Source of the DNA: Mayamaea pseudoterrestris
Taxonomy: Eukaryota; Bacillariophyta; Bacillariophyceae; Sellaphorales; Sellaphoraceae
Assembly: GCA_027923505.1 (NCBI GenBank)
Contig: BROI01000017.1
Coordinates: forward strand, 660,791 to 724,790
DNA length: 64,000 nucleotides
Direction of reading: 5' to 3'
The notes beneath the pieces were generated by a model. It had not been told where the DNA came from. It did not search any database and saw only the letters and a program-made list of their open reading frames with translations. The position numbers were made by a program, and so were the translations under genes. Positions within the stretch are counted from its first letter, which is position 1. Every line of letters starts with the position of its first letter. Below are positions 1 to 10,257 of this stretch, one piece after another.

Positions 1-53
1 CTTGTAGGGCTGATAGGCGAGATCCGCGTTGTACTGTACGACGGCACAAACAT

Positions 54-575
54 TCAGCTCCTTCTCGGTGTAAACAGGTTGATTGTCGTGTCGAGATTCG
101 TATAAGTCACGTTGCTCTGACGATGGGTGCGATTCCGTACGAGCATGTCACGCGCGTGAAGCTCTTCGTTCACTGTCTTCGTCTTCGTCGGCGCGACAAC
201 AAGTCCGGTACGTCGTTCGTCGTCATCATCATCCGAAGAGTCATAGTCGTCGTCCTTGGTGCTGAGCGTCAAACTCATCGGATCCCAAGGCCCATGAAGG
301 TCATCATGACCCAGGTAAGGTATGGAGCTCATGCGCCGACACTGGAAACGATGGCAAGGTCGCCATGCGCTTTCCATTCCGAGCATAAACTTGTATCCAT
401 CTGGCGTTTCGATTCGTAACGCAAAGTTGTAATGCTTGTTGTTGCCTTGAAGTCCGAAGGCTTCCATCTGCATACTTGAATGAATCATCTTGCGGTTAGA
501 ATATGCGTAATTATGGAACTCATATGACCCAACCTTAGTGCTCTTAAGCTTGGCGACTGCTGTGACGGTAGACAA
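54..575 (-). pseudogene. copia polyprotein segment downstream of the protease
   Basis: A 173-residue frame continues the polyprotein through the first duplicate (STVTAVAKLKSTK). It contains the block usually found between protease and integrase in diatom copia elements: FHNYAYS, KMIHSSMQMEAFG, TPDGYKF and, further on, GPWDPMSLT. A run of about 11 acidic and Ser residues follows. The frame stops at 54, before any integrase motif, so this copy is also broken. Confidence 0.65.
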
Positions 576-3499
576 GTCCGGAAGTTGAGACCACCAACTC
601 CAGTGACTTCAATCTTGTGGAACTTGTCCTCATTGGAGATGCGACGTCCGCTCCCCATACTCCGCCACTCGCGCGCGATCGACAGTCGACGCTGAATGCT
701 TATCAAGTCAATGCCAGCGACTTTGGCATTTGCGACTCACAGGCAATATTTGCTCCCAGGTCGTAGTCGTGAGCTGGTCTGGACCCTAAGAAACTTTGCA
801 TCGCTGAGCCACCGTGTTGTAATCCTCGGATGTTGGACTCGGTACGCCAATGAGAAAGCGATGCATCACTTTGCGCGAGTGAGTAGTCGGCTGGTTCTCC
901 GCAAGAGTAACACGTCTAGTCGTGGTTGGATTGACAGCTGCAGCAGCAGAGTTGTCGGGCGCGTTGGCGGGCGCGTTGGGCGCGTCGGAAACCGTCGGAG
1001 GATTGACAAACTTGCGATTGCAAGTGAGCAGGTCTTCATAGAAGTAGAGTTTCATGTTGATGGTGGCTTTGGTTGCTTTGGAGATACTGTGGAGAGAGTA
1101 GTCGCTGTTGGTTATACTGTTGATCGGTCGGCCGAAGAAAAGTGAAACGAGAGGTGAAGGTGCGCCGGTGTCAGTTTTTCGTGGTACAGTTCCTACGTGA
1201 GGTTTGTCCTTCGTCGGGTTGTCGTCGGGCAAAATGAGCCTATGCTGTAACTTGGCGGGATCTTGGTCGTTTTCGATATTTCTTGATTATAATGATCAAA
1301 TTATAGTGGTTGATGATGATTCAGGTCATTTGAACTATGTTAACTGTGATATAGATGGCGTGCGACGTCGTTCAGGAGGTTCCAAAACTGGGTGTACGCC
1401 ATCGGGTTGCCGGTCTTGGACTCTTCGATCAGCGCCATGTTCACCGCCGCTGCCATATCCGCATGGCGGAAAACCGCGCGTTCCAAAATCTGACGCTTCG
1501 TGCTTGCTGTAAGTAGCTCGGTTTCCTCGGCGTAGTCATTGTAGTTCTCTTCCTTGCTGGACCACTGGATGAGCCAATTGACGAGAGATTTGGCGTAACT
1601 CGCATCGAGAGTGAAATTGCGCCATTCGTCTTTGGCCGAACGTAGATCCAACTTGCGCGCCATCCCGTCGAGAAATGTCGCCTCCAACTCTGCAATGCAC
1701 GCTGAGGCATTCGCGCTGTCGATGTGCTTGCGGACAATGAGCTTGCTCTGCGGTGTCTTGCAGGTATACTCGAGCGCCGCTAAAAGCTTCGAACACTGAT
1801 ACTGATACTCGGCGAATTCGGGCTCGAGTGCAGCTGGTGCCTTGAACTCGTCGTCCCAAAAGTAGCCAAGTCGCTTCGCATGCGGTTCTTGAAGGCCCGC
1901 CAGTAGGAGTAGAACTTGCGATCGTTCTTGAGCTCCAGCATGGTCTTCAGATCCAGCTTGATGTCGTGTCGTTTCGTCGTGGTGTCGTTGCCTCCGATAA
2001 CGCTAAAGTCTCCGAAACTGCGGTTGCCTGCTGTCGGTGACCCCGGCGCTTGGTGCTCTTAAGCTTGGCGACTGCTGTGACGGTAGACAGGTCCGGAAGT
2101 TTGAGACCACCGACTCCAGTGACTTCAATCTTGTGGAACTTGTCCTCGGTAAGGATGCGGCCGTCCGCTCCCCATACTCCGCCACTCGCGCCGCGATCGA
2201 CAGTCGATGCTGAATGCTTATCCAAGTCAATGCTCGCGACTTTGTACTTGCGACTCTGAGCGATATTCGCTCCCCGAGTCGTAGTCGTGGGCTGGTCTGG
2301 ACCTAAGAAACTTCGCATCGCTGAGCCACGGCTGGTGTTGTTCACACGCTTGGTCGCCGCACTCGCCGTCGTTGCCGCTGATGAAGTGGCTGCGACGTTT
2401 GCGTTGCGTGTTGTACTCGTCGTCTGCGTGGTGCCTGCCTGTGTTGCTGATGTCGAACCACCTGCAGCACTGGCCGCTCGACTCGTACCACGGCGTTCAA
2501 ACACTTCATGTTGCTGATCGCGGGTAAGGAGTCGCCACGTGTTTGGTGGTATCGTCGCATTCACGTCGCTGGGAATTTCGATCGTCTTCGTGTCGGCATA
2601 GCTGCGAACATACGAACGAGTATCTCCCCGACCGCGGCCGCCGCCGCCTCGTCCCGTGCTCAAGTCGCCGCGACCACCGCCCCCCTGATTGGACTGCTGA
2701 TTGTTGCTGCTACTTGGCGTAGACTGGGAATTGTTCGCACTTGCCTTCTTCGTCTTCTCCTTCTCTTTCTTGGTCTGCTCAGATTGGTTCGCCTGACGCT
2801 TCTCGGTCTCCTTGATGCCACGACGATTGTCAGATTGACGTGCGACGTCGTTCAGGAGGTTCCAAAACTGGGTGTACGCCATCGGGTTGCCGGTCTTGGA
2901 CTCTTCGATCAGCGCCATGTTCACCGCCGCTGCCATATCCGCATGGCGGAAAACCGCGCGTTCCAAAATCTGACGCTTCGTGCTTGCTGTAAGTAGCTCG
3001 GTTTCCTCGGCGTAGTCATTGTAGTTCTCTTCCTTGCTGGACCACTGGATGAGCCAATTGACGAGAGATTTGGGCTAGAGTGAAATTGCGCCATTCGTCT
3101 TTTGGCCAACGAAGAGATCAACTTGCGCGCATCCCGTCGAGAAATGCCGCCTCAACTCTGCAATGCACGCTGAGGCATTCGCGCTGTCGATGTGCTTGCG
3201 GACAATGAGCTTGCTCTGCGGTGTCTTGCAGGTATACTCGGCCGCTAAAAGCCGAACAAACACTGATACTGATCTCGGCTTCCGGGCTCGAGTGCACTGG
3301 AACTCGACGTCCAAGTCGCTCGCTTCGCATGCGGTTCTTGAAGGCCCGCCAGTAGGAGTAGAACTTGCGATCGTTCTTGAGCTCCAGCATGGTCTTCAGA
3401 TCCAGCTTGATGTCGTGTCGTTTCGTCGTGGTGTCGTTGCCTCCGATAACGCTAAAGTCTCCGAAACTGCGGTTGCCTGCTGTCGGTGACCCCGGCGCT
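535..3499 (-). repeat. Tandem duplication of about 1.5 kb inside the copia gag-protease region
   Basis: Unit A covers about 535-2049 and unit B about 2050-3499. The stretch starting TGCGACGTCGTTCAGGAGG appears at 1361 and 2841, an offset of 1480, and is identical for more than 200 bases. The stretch starting GGTGCTCTTAAGCTTGGCG appears near 537 and 2051. Between these blocks (about 815-1360 against 2335-2840) the two units no longer look alike. Where they match they differ by many 1-15 base indels, as at 1590-1900 against 3070-3330. They are therefore two independently decayed copies joined end to end, or a partly misassembled pair. Confidence 0.85.
1947..2966 (-). pseudogene. copia gag C-terminus and protease-like segment, second duplicate
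   Basis: A 339-residue frame continues the gag after the break near 3118. It carries the conserved gag end (MAYTQFWNLLNDVA), then a Lys/Glu-rich and an Arg/Gly-rich stretch (GRGGGGRGRGD), a Thr/Ala/Ser-rich low-complexity linker, and a segment resembling the retroviral-type aspartic protease (TVDRGASGGVWG, then EVTGVGG). No CCHC zinc knuckle is visible; the Arg/Gly tract may serve for nucleic-acid binding instead. The expected D-S/T-G-A active site reads D-R-G-A. The frame runs into the duplication junction near 2050 and ends as unrelated sequence. Confidence 0.75.
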
Positions 3500-3816
3500 A
3501 CTGGGAGGTCTCGGCTCGTAATCTGGTCTTTCTCCAAGTCTTGCCATTGCGCAGTCGTCCGACGTTGCTCGTGAATCCAACTCATGAGCTTGCGCAATCG
3601 GCTTGTTCGTATCGTCGACCACTGGTACTGGGTCTTAATGTTTGTCACGTCTTGTTCCGACAGCTCGGCCATCGCCTCCGCAGTCGTGAGTTCCTCTTGC
3701 TCGAAACACACTGCGGTAGGGTCGTTTGGATCCCAAGTTGCGGATGCTGCGAGCCACGGAATGTCGAAGACTTTACCGACGGCACGCTTGTAGGTCGTTA
3801 CATCAATCGTCGCCAT
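3118..3816 (-). pseudogene. copia gag, N-terminal part
   Basis: A 232-residue open frame starts at the ATG at 3816 and is mostly hydrophilic and charged. The stretch from about residue 125 (DIKLDLKTMLELKND) onward is the conserved capsid-like part of copia gag, ending in FYSYWRAFKNRM. The last 60 or so residues are scrambled by small indels, and the frame stops at 3118. The duplicate at 1340-1900 keeps this stretch in a better frame (MEATFLDGMARKLDL...), which shows that the break here is secondary. No function is expected for the truncated product. Confidence 0.75.
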
Positions 3817-3972
3817 GTTGGAGGTTGATCAGAGGAATCGGACTCGCTGCAGACGAATGTGTCACGATAGCTCCCTCGCTCGTTCTCGCTCTCAAAGCAC
3901 TGAAATGTTAATCTAACACCGTTGACGATTTCGCAGTCAACGTCTTACCTCCAAAAAGCTCCGATACAGGGT

Positions 3973-4275
3973 CCTTGGCCACGGTCTGTACAGCTCTTGA
4001 TGGAGATGGCTCGTCGAATAGTCTTGCGCTCGCCACTACACGAATACGACTGCACTCTCGTCGCAGACTAGTAGTTCTATATTGTGAGCTTATCGCTACA
4101 TCGCTACATCGACCACTCGGAAGATCATCCGATCAATCCGTTTCTTTCAATCACATTCCATCAGTCGTAACTGGTCGTTCCATTCATACAACGCATCCAC
4201 ACGACGGTTGCGCATTTTCTTCATTCACATGTCACATACGACAGCTGCGGACTCGACACAAGCTAATTAGGGTTC
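3973..4275 (-). repeat. LTR-like block of the left copia copy
   Basis: Read on the minus strand, this block shares short, evenly spaced words with the sequence 7297-7612 on the plus strand. A TGTCGnATGnGACATG word lies at 4228-4243 and 7329-7344. A TGTAGCG...CTCAC word lies at 4084-4100 and 7475-7491. The spacing between the two words is nearly the same in both (143 and 146 bases), which supports a common LTR origin. Just inside it (3960-3970, minus strand TGTATCGGAGC) is a word resembling the initiator-Met primer-binding site used by copia elements. The boundaries are approximate. Confidence 0.55.
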
Positions 4276-4318
4276 GGGCTCTTGACTTCGCCGCTCTGCG
4301 ACTTGTCAGCCGAGCACG

Positions 4319-6385
4319 TTGATGAAATTCATAAGCGAACGAGGCGCTCCACTCGAGCTCTTCTCTGACTGCGCTAAGGAAGCTTGCAGCAAGGAAGTTG
4401 AGGAAATCCTTCGTATGATGATGATTCGGCGTCATAAACGAAGCGAGCCATACCAACAGAACCAAGATCCCGCGGAGCGCGCCATTGGCGACGTCGAGCG
4501 CCAAGTGAATGTCGTCATGGATCGTACTGGGACACCAGCTCCATTCTGGTTGCTTTGTACGCTGTACATTGCGAGTCTCTTTTGCGTTATTTCCCAAGCT
4601 TCTTTACAAGGGAAGACTGCCTTTCAGCATACTACTGGCCAAGTCCCAGACATTTCGCCATACTTGAATTTCCATTGGTGGGAGCGTGTATCTTTCCTTG
4701 ACGACAATCCCGACAAGATGACTGATAGCATGCAACGCGCTGGTCGTTTTGTTGGCGTTGCAAAGGATGTGGGCGACCATTTAACTTATTGGATCCTTGA
4801 TGAGGAGACGATGAAGGTCATTCCTCGGTCTGTTGTTGCAAAGCGCGACGATCCTGCAAACCCCAATCTCCGGCTCGATACGCCGACTGTTTCTGCTACT
4901 GCAGATGGGGAGGCATTCGTTTACACGCAAGACGGCATCATTGAAGCATTTAACTTGAGTGATAAAGACGAAGAGTCTCCAGTAACAGACAGCGGCGAGC
5001 GCTCCCCGGGTGAAACCGTCGAGAGCGACGAGTCGAGCAATCCTTCGAGCAATCCTAATCGTCCTCAAACTCGATCACAAACTAAAGCAAATCCTTCTCC
5101 AAGCAATCGCCCCAAGTTGCCTTACTTTTCACCTGAAGATTTGATTGATCGGTCCTTTCTATACGACGCTCCAAACAGGCAACGCCTTCGAGCCGTCGTC
5201 AAACGCAAGCTAGACACGTTGGACGCTCAGAATCATCAAAACATTAAGTTCCTTTTGCATCTTGGTAAAGAAGAAGCGGAGGAGGTGATTGATTACGTTA
5301 AATTGAACGACATCTTCGAGGCTCTTGTGCTGGATGAGGTAGCTAACCCTCAAGCGTGGCCGACTTACAAAGAAATCCTTTCCCACGCTGGTCCGTACAC
5401 AAACCGGTCCCCTGAGTGGCGTGGAAGCAAGTTTAACGTGTTGGTATTATGGGACGATGGCGAGGTAAAATGGGAGCCATTGAATCAATTTGGCAAAGAT
5501 GATCCCGTAAGCTGCGCCGACTATGCTCGAGACCATGGGCTGCTTGAGACGGATGGATGGAAGTTTCTGCAGAAGCATGCGAGGCGAGACAAGCTCCTTA
5601 AGCGCAAGATCAAAGCAGCGAAGTCAGCTCAATCAAAACGCGGTCCACGCTACAAGTTTGGCGTCCGTATCCCTCGCGACTGGCGTGAAGCTCGTTCCTT
5701 TCAAGAGGAAGCTGGCCATACCAAGTGGACTGATGCGGAGCAAGTTGAAATTGACAATCTATTTGAGTACGATACGTTTAAAGACCTCGGTAAAGGCGAC
5801 AAGCAACCGAAGGGGCATCAAAAGATCCGCACCATTTGGGTCTACGATTGCAAACATGACTTTCGCCATCGAGCAAGGATGGTGGCTGGAGGGCACTTGA
5901 CGCCCGAGGCAGACGATGCTTACTCGAGCGTCGTATCATTGGAGATTATGCGCTACGCGTTGGTGATTGGAGAGCTGAATGGACTCAAGCCCATGGTCGG
6001 CGACATCGGCAATGCGTATCTCGAGGCGTACACTAAAGAGAAAGTTTATTTCGTCGCTGGTCCTGAGTTCGGCCATCTTGAAGGGCATTCCCTGCTCATT
6101 GTCAAAGCTCTATACGGTCTGCGAACTAGCGGAGCTCGTTTCCATGAGCGTCTAGCCGATGCTCTGCGTGACGAAGGATTCAAACCTTCGCTGGCGGATC
6201 CCGACCTGTGGTTGCGAGACACTGGCGATTGCTACGAGTATATATGCGTCTGGGTTGACGACTTGCTTGCCATTCTGAAGGATCCAGAGGCGTTTTACGA
6301 GGCGCTGCGCAGCAAGTATCAGTTCAAATTGAAAGGCGTCGGGCAACCCGAGTATCATCTTGGAGGCAACCGTCCGGTACGCTGA
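4319..6385 (+). pseudogene. copia pol: integrase C-terminus, linker and reverse transcriptase
   Basis: The open frame covers the end of the integrase catalytic core, with the last acidic residue in the NQDPAER context, then a PYLNFHWWE block and an acidic linker. A chromo-like segment follows (LVLWDDGEVKWEPLNQF), then the RVT_2 reverse transcriptase with RARMVAGGH, the DIGNAYLEAY catalytic Asp block, LLIVKALYGLRTSGARFHE and the active-site VWVDDLL. An in-frame stop at 4283 and loss of the integrase N-terminus show that the 5' part is gone. The frame fails at about 6370, where YHLGGN should continue into the RYADPDG block, which lies in the next frame. Confidence 0.85.
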
Positions 6386-7285
6386 TCCTGATGGCACGCT
6401 TGGCGACCGGTGGTAAGCTTCGGCAATTACGAGCGCATGTTTGGCGGTCCTCCAAAGAAGTATTCTTCGCCGCTCGACAAGGACGACCATCCTGATTTAG
6501 AGCGCGCGCTGGAGCGCAGAGCTCGCCGATTGCTGCGCGCCGATGGAGTCAAGATGTCTTGCGGATCCTTTCATATCGGAGCAGTGATCGAGCCTGTAGG
6601 GCATCTTGATAGAGCGTTCGTGGCTACGCGTGATCATCCTGACGCTGCGATTCGCTTCCGATTCTGGCCTGGGCAATCAGCATTGGAGAGCAACCCGAGT
6701 TTGGATTGGATGTAAGCGTCCGCGGAGGATGAGCTTGCTTTATATCCTCCACCAAAGGGAAGAATGGTGCGTCTGACGACATGGAAAGACGCCAATTTAA
6801 TGCACTGCAAAGTAACTGGCAAATCTTGCAGCGGCATTCTTCATTTCATTAACCAAACGCCCGTCAAGTGGTTCTCCAAGTTACAAGATACAGTGGAGGC
6901 GGCAACGTTTGGATCTGAGTCAATGAGTGGACGCATTGCTACCGACCATATCATCGGGATGCGCGCGTCGCTCAAGGCGATGGGTGTGCCTATAGAGAAG
7001 ACCAGCTGGATGCTTGGAGACAACCAGTCGGTAATCACTCAAAGCACAGTCCCTAGCTCAACACTTACAAAGCGTCACAATGCTCTGGCCTACCATCGGA
7101 TTCGCTGGGCGGTGGCGACTAAGGTAATCAAGTTCGTCAAGGTCGACGGTAAGGAAAACGTCGCAGACCCTCTGACCAAGTACATGAATTACACTGAGTC
7201 AATGCCTTTGATCAAGCCTCTGTTATTCTGGAGAGGAGAGACTTTGATTGAAGGAGATTTGGGAGCTGGCAGCCGATCTGCTTAA
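6386..7285 (+). pseudogene. copia pol: end of reverse transcriptase and RNase H
   Basis: Two frames carry the rest of the polyprotein. From 6410 to 6715 are the words FGNYERMFGGPPKKY, LDKDDHPDL and GHLDRAF, followed by AAIRFRFW, the usual RT to RNase H transition, ending in a stop after a scrambled stretch. From 6764 to 7285 is copia RNase H: TPVKWFSKLQDTVEAATFGSE, MLGDNQSVI, LTKRHNALAYHRIRWAV and DPLTKYM. The RNase H acidic residues are still visible, but the frame breaks make the element non-functional. Confidence 0.8.
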
Positions 7286-7296
7286 GCGGAGTGTCA

Positions 7297-7612
7297 GCCG
7301 ATTACATGATTGAATACTCGAATGCTCTTGTCGCATGCGACATGAGCTATACATCAATACCTGGCTCGTGTGTGAATCGCCTGTTAATTAAGGACGATCG
7401 CCTGTTGGATCTATTCAACGGGAGCACATGGACAGTTACATACAAAATTAGCGGACGCTACAGGATTAGCAGACTGTAGCGGGTAACTCACTTTCTATAG
7501 TATCACGTTGTTTTACCGACGTTGTAGATTGTGCCTCTTGCAATACGAGAGCAGTAAAGGAGAAGTGCACATCTCTGGTCTGCTTAAGGATTGTACAGAG
7601 GATTGAAGACCA
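7297..7612 (+). repeat. 3' LTR-like block of the right copia copy
   Basis: The block begins TGTCAGCCGA about 12 bases after the RNase H stop, as expected for a 3' LTR. It shares ordered short words with the inverted block at 3973-4275, including TGTACAGA near its end (7592). The similarity is patchy, so the two LTRs are old or belong to related subfamilies. No clear target-site duplication was found. The end position is an estimate taken from the length of the left block. Confidence 0.5.
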
Positions 7613-7826
7613 CTGTCGAGCATCTTGCAAAGAGGCCGTGTGACATACCGGTACCGTAGGCTGGGGCAGATCCATCGCCGGAGTGACGTACCGGTATACA
7701 TTTCTACGTTCATTCCGCTTCATCCAACCCGGTAGCCGAAGATGGCTTGCAAAATTGATATCCAACTCATCAGCAAAAGTAATATAGAGCACCATATCGT
7801 CCACGCCAAGACAAACGCAAAAGACC
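7613..7826 (+). promoter_or_regulatory. Presumed promoter of the S49 peptidase gene, with two TACCGGTA palindromes
   Basis: The 214-base spacer between the retroelement and the peptidase start contains the palindrome TACCGGTA at 7646-7653 and again at 7689-7696. The same word recurs in other spacers of this window. No TATA box or other core element is clear. The regulatory role is an inference from position and recurrence only. Confidence 0.3.
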
Positions 7827-9619
7827 ATGGTATCATTACAGAAGACGCTCCTTTTGTTGGTGATGGCCACTCAGAAATTACTGATCTCGACAGCGCATCC
7901 ATCTCACGATGGCGCCAGCATCATCACTGTTGTCAAAAGCGATGATGTCGTTGAGAAAAATCCTTATTACGTCGAGCCTTTATCGTTTGATAGAGACGAC
8001 GAAAAGCTACAGTCTAGGGCAAAGGTAGATGCTGCGTTATCAAAAGCTAAACGAAACTCGAGCAGAAAGCGGCTTCGCAAGGTTTCCAAATTTATGAAGC
8101 GACATAGACGCACGATCCTTGTCACAATAGGTGTTTATGCATTTCGAAGAGAGATAAAACATGTTGGCTGGCAAATCATTTCAAAGTCAGTGCCTAATTC
8201 TGTGTCAAGCGAGATAACCAGGAAACTTTCATTCAATTTGAACCCAACGTCGATGCTGAAGATAGCTCTTTTCATCTCCGTCGTACGACAGCTCTCAATA
8301 AAAGGTGAGGGCGCTTCACCTGCGACAAAGATGCTTTTGGCAAGTGGAAAAGCTGGAAATCCGATATTATCGCTACTCATATCGTCGTTATTCGCGCCCT
8401 CCAACTCGGCCTATTTGCCGCCTGTCCAGCAGCACTTCACATTTGAATGCTTGAACGCTCGCTTTGAGAAGGATGGTATGGCTTTACAAAAAGCAATGGG
8501 CGCATCGCGACCGCACTCTCCGATGGCAGGCCCAACATTAGTGTCGAGTCTGCTTACTGGGAACGTTATCAGCAAGCCTTATAACGGCACCATGATTGTG
8601 TTGGACTTAACCGGGCTTGATGCGTCACTGAGCCAGCTCGACAGCATCCGAGACAGCGTTTCCTTTCTTTTGGACAAGAATGGAATCGCTGTTATAGAGA
8701 TGCCCTTGTCCATGAAGGGCGGCGAAGCTCGGTCAGGTGATGCAAGGCTGGAGAGCCACGCCGCCGAATGTGAAATTGTTGTATTGCTGGAGTCTCCTGG
8801 AGGATCGCCGAGCGAGTACGCGATGGCGTCACAGCAGATCATACGCATGCGCAATCGCGGCATCAAAGTCACCGTCTGTGTTGACAAAGTGGCCGCTTCT
8901 GGTACGTCTTTGCTCAGTGGGGATCCGTGTGTGTACTTTATGACCTGGTATTTAACGTCCGTTTTTTATTTACTTTTATAGGAGGGTACATGATTGCCTG
9001 CACAGCCAGCCCAGGTCAGCTGTTTGCCGCTCCGTTTAGCATTATTGGCAGCATCGGAGTCGTTGGGCAAGTCGTGAATGTGCGCAAGACGCTAAAAGAC
9101 TGGGGTGTCGACCCTATAATTTTCCGTGCCGGTAAGGACAAGGCTCCCATTTCTGCTTTGGGTGAAGTTACAACGGAAGGTATCTCAGCAGTTCAAAACA
9201 TTGTCGACAATACCCACCGTGCCTTTAAGCGACACGTGGTTGAATCTCGACCTGTTCTCGGTGAGGTGATCGAAACAGTTGCCACGGGAGACATTTGGCT
9301 TGGATATGATGCCTTTCATCATCAACTAATTGACAGAATAATTACCAGTGATGAGTACATTTCAGAGCGAATGAATGAAGGTGCCAGGGTGTTGCGTTTG
9401 GTCAGAATGCTTCCGGCGCGATATCCCTTCTTCCGCCCAACCATTGCACGCGGCGTTGGTACACGAACAGCGAGCTCGTCGCCAGCGCGGATGCTGTCTT
9501 ACTTCCAAAGTATATTGAATCGGGTGGTGGATGTTATGGACAGCGTCGTTGGCACTGATTGTGAGGAGGAGAGTTTCTCAGCTTCTATCCAGGCAAATGT
9601 AGCAGCGGGAATGAGATAG
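7827..9619 (+). CDS. S49 family (SohB/SppA-like) serine protease
   Basis: This is a probable membrane-associated endopeptidase of the SohB/SppA family, which cleaves peptides in or near membranes with a Ser-Lys dyad. The model has exons 7827-8901 and 8982-9619 with an 80-bp GT-AG intron and gives 570 residues. The first 23 residues are hydrophobic, like a signal peptide. A basic stretch and further hydrophobic segments lie in the first 200 residues. The core carries LLESPGGSPSEYA, then VDKVAASGGYM with the candidate nucleophile Ser358 exactly at the splice junction, FSIIGSIGV, and AGKDKAPIS with the candidate Lys at 410-412. The C-terminal region VATGDIWLG matches the family. The long N-terminus is unlike bacterial members. 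Organelle targeting is likely but not proven, and the start could lie upstream. Confidence 0.85.
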
Positions 9620-10257
9620 CCAACGTCAGACATAGAATGATCACCTGAAAAGGCTTTACATTTCGATCGTTGGCCTAGCCAATGTCATGTTACGTTGTTG
9701 ACGCCATGGAGATCACATTGCCAAAACTTTGGTCCACAAACGATAGCTAGCGTCCGGAAGAGGTGCTGTCGTATCGAGACTCTATGCGACACGACTGCGA
9801 CTTCAATAAGAAGCGCAATGAGAAGGGATAGCTGATCCCGGATCTGCCTATGCGAATCCTCCAAGAGACTCTTGAGATCCCGCAATCCCGAGAATGGATC
9901 TTTCTCGTCTGTAATATCATAGTCACAATAAACATAATAGCATCTCCATTACTGGATCGATCAGGTGCACAGGGATGCGCCGGCTCGCTCGTTGATTCGA
10001 AATTTGGCCAGCAGCCAACCAGCATTTTAAATAATTAGTCCAATCAAAGCGTGTCTTCGAGCCTGCCACGACTGCTGAATGTAAAGCCCTTCCTCGCGTG
10101 CGCATGACGCGAGCTCCCGCGATCGATCCCTGCCGAAGGAATGAATCGGACGAACTGCGCGCTGAGATGATTGGACCGAGCACCACATCGACGATCACTC
10201 TTCTCATCTTTCGAATAAAAGTCTAGGTTTGATTGCGACTGTGATCATTGGTTAGAG
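9620..10257. other. Intergenic, 638 bp
   Basis: I see no supported gene here. Short frames occur on both strands, but none has recognisable motifs. The last part is the presumed promoter of the phosphoesterase gene and contains the AATAAA-like word GAATAAAAG at 10212. Confidence 0.4.

Larger units (their letters stand above)
1..4290 (-). mobile_element. Ty1/copia-type LTR retrotransposon, left copy, broken, running off the window
   Basis: This element reads on the minus strand. In reading order it has an LTR-like block (about 4275-3973), a leader with a possible primer-binding site, a gag ATG at 3816, gag sequence with an Arg/Gly-rich tail, a protease-like segment and, by position 54, the region between protease and integrase. 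The integrase and reverse transcriptase lie beyond the left edge of the window. The coding frame is broken several times, and a stretch of about 1.5 kb is present twice in tandem (535-3499). The conserved words match diatom copia elements as I know them. It is almost certainly inactive. Confidence 0.85.
4305..7612 (+). mobile_element. Ty1/copia-type retrotransposon, right copy, 5'-truncated, opposite orientation
   Basis: This second fragment reads on the plus strand, head to head with the left copy. It starts abruptly inside the integrase, continues through a long linker with a chromo-like segment, reverse transcriptase and RNase H, and ends in an LTR-like block at about 7297-7612. Gag, protease and the N-terminal half of the integrase are missing. 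The frame is broken after the RT active site and again near 6715. The 10-mer TGTCAGCCGA occurs both at the left breakpoint (4305) and at the start of the right LTR block (7297). Confidence 0.8.

Noticed and set aside
9685-10207. Small minus-strand frames between the peptidase and phosphoesterase genes
   Set aside because: No motif, no signal peptide, overlapping in several frames; expected by chance.
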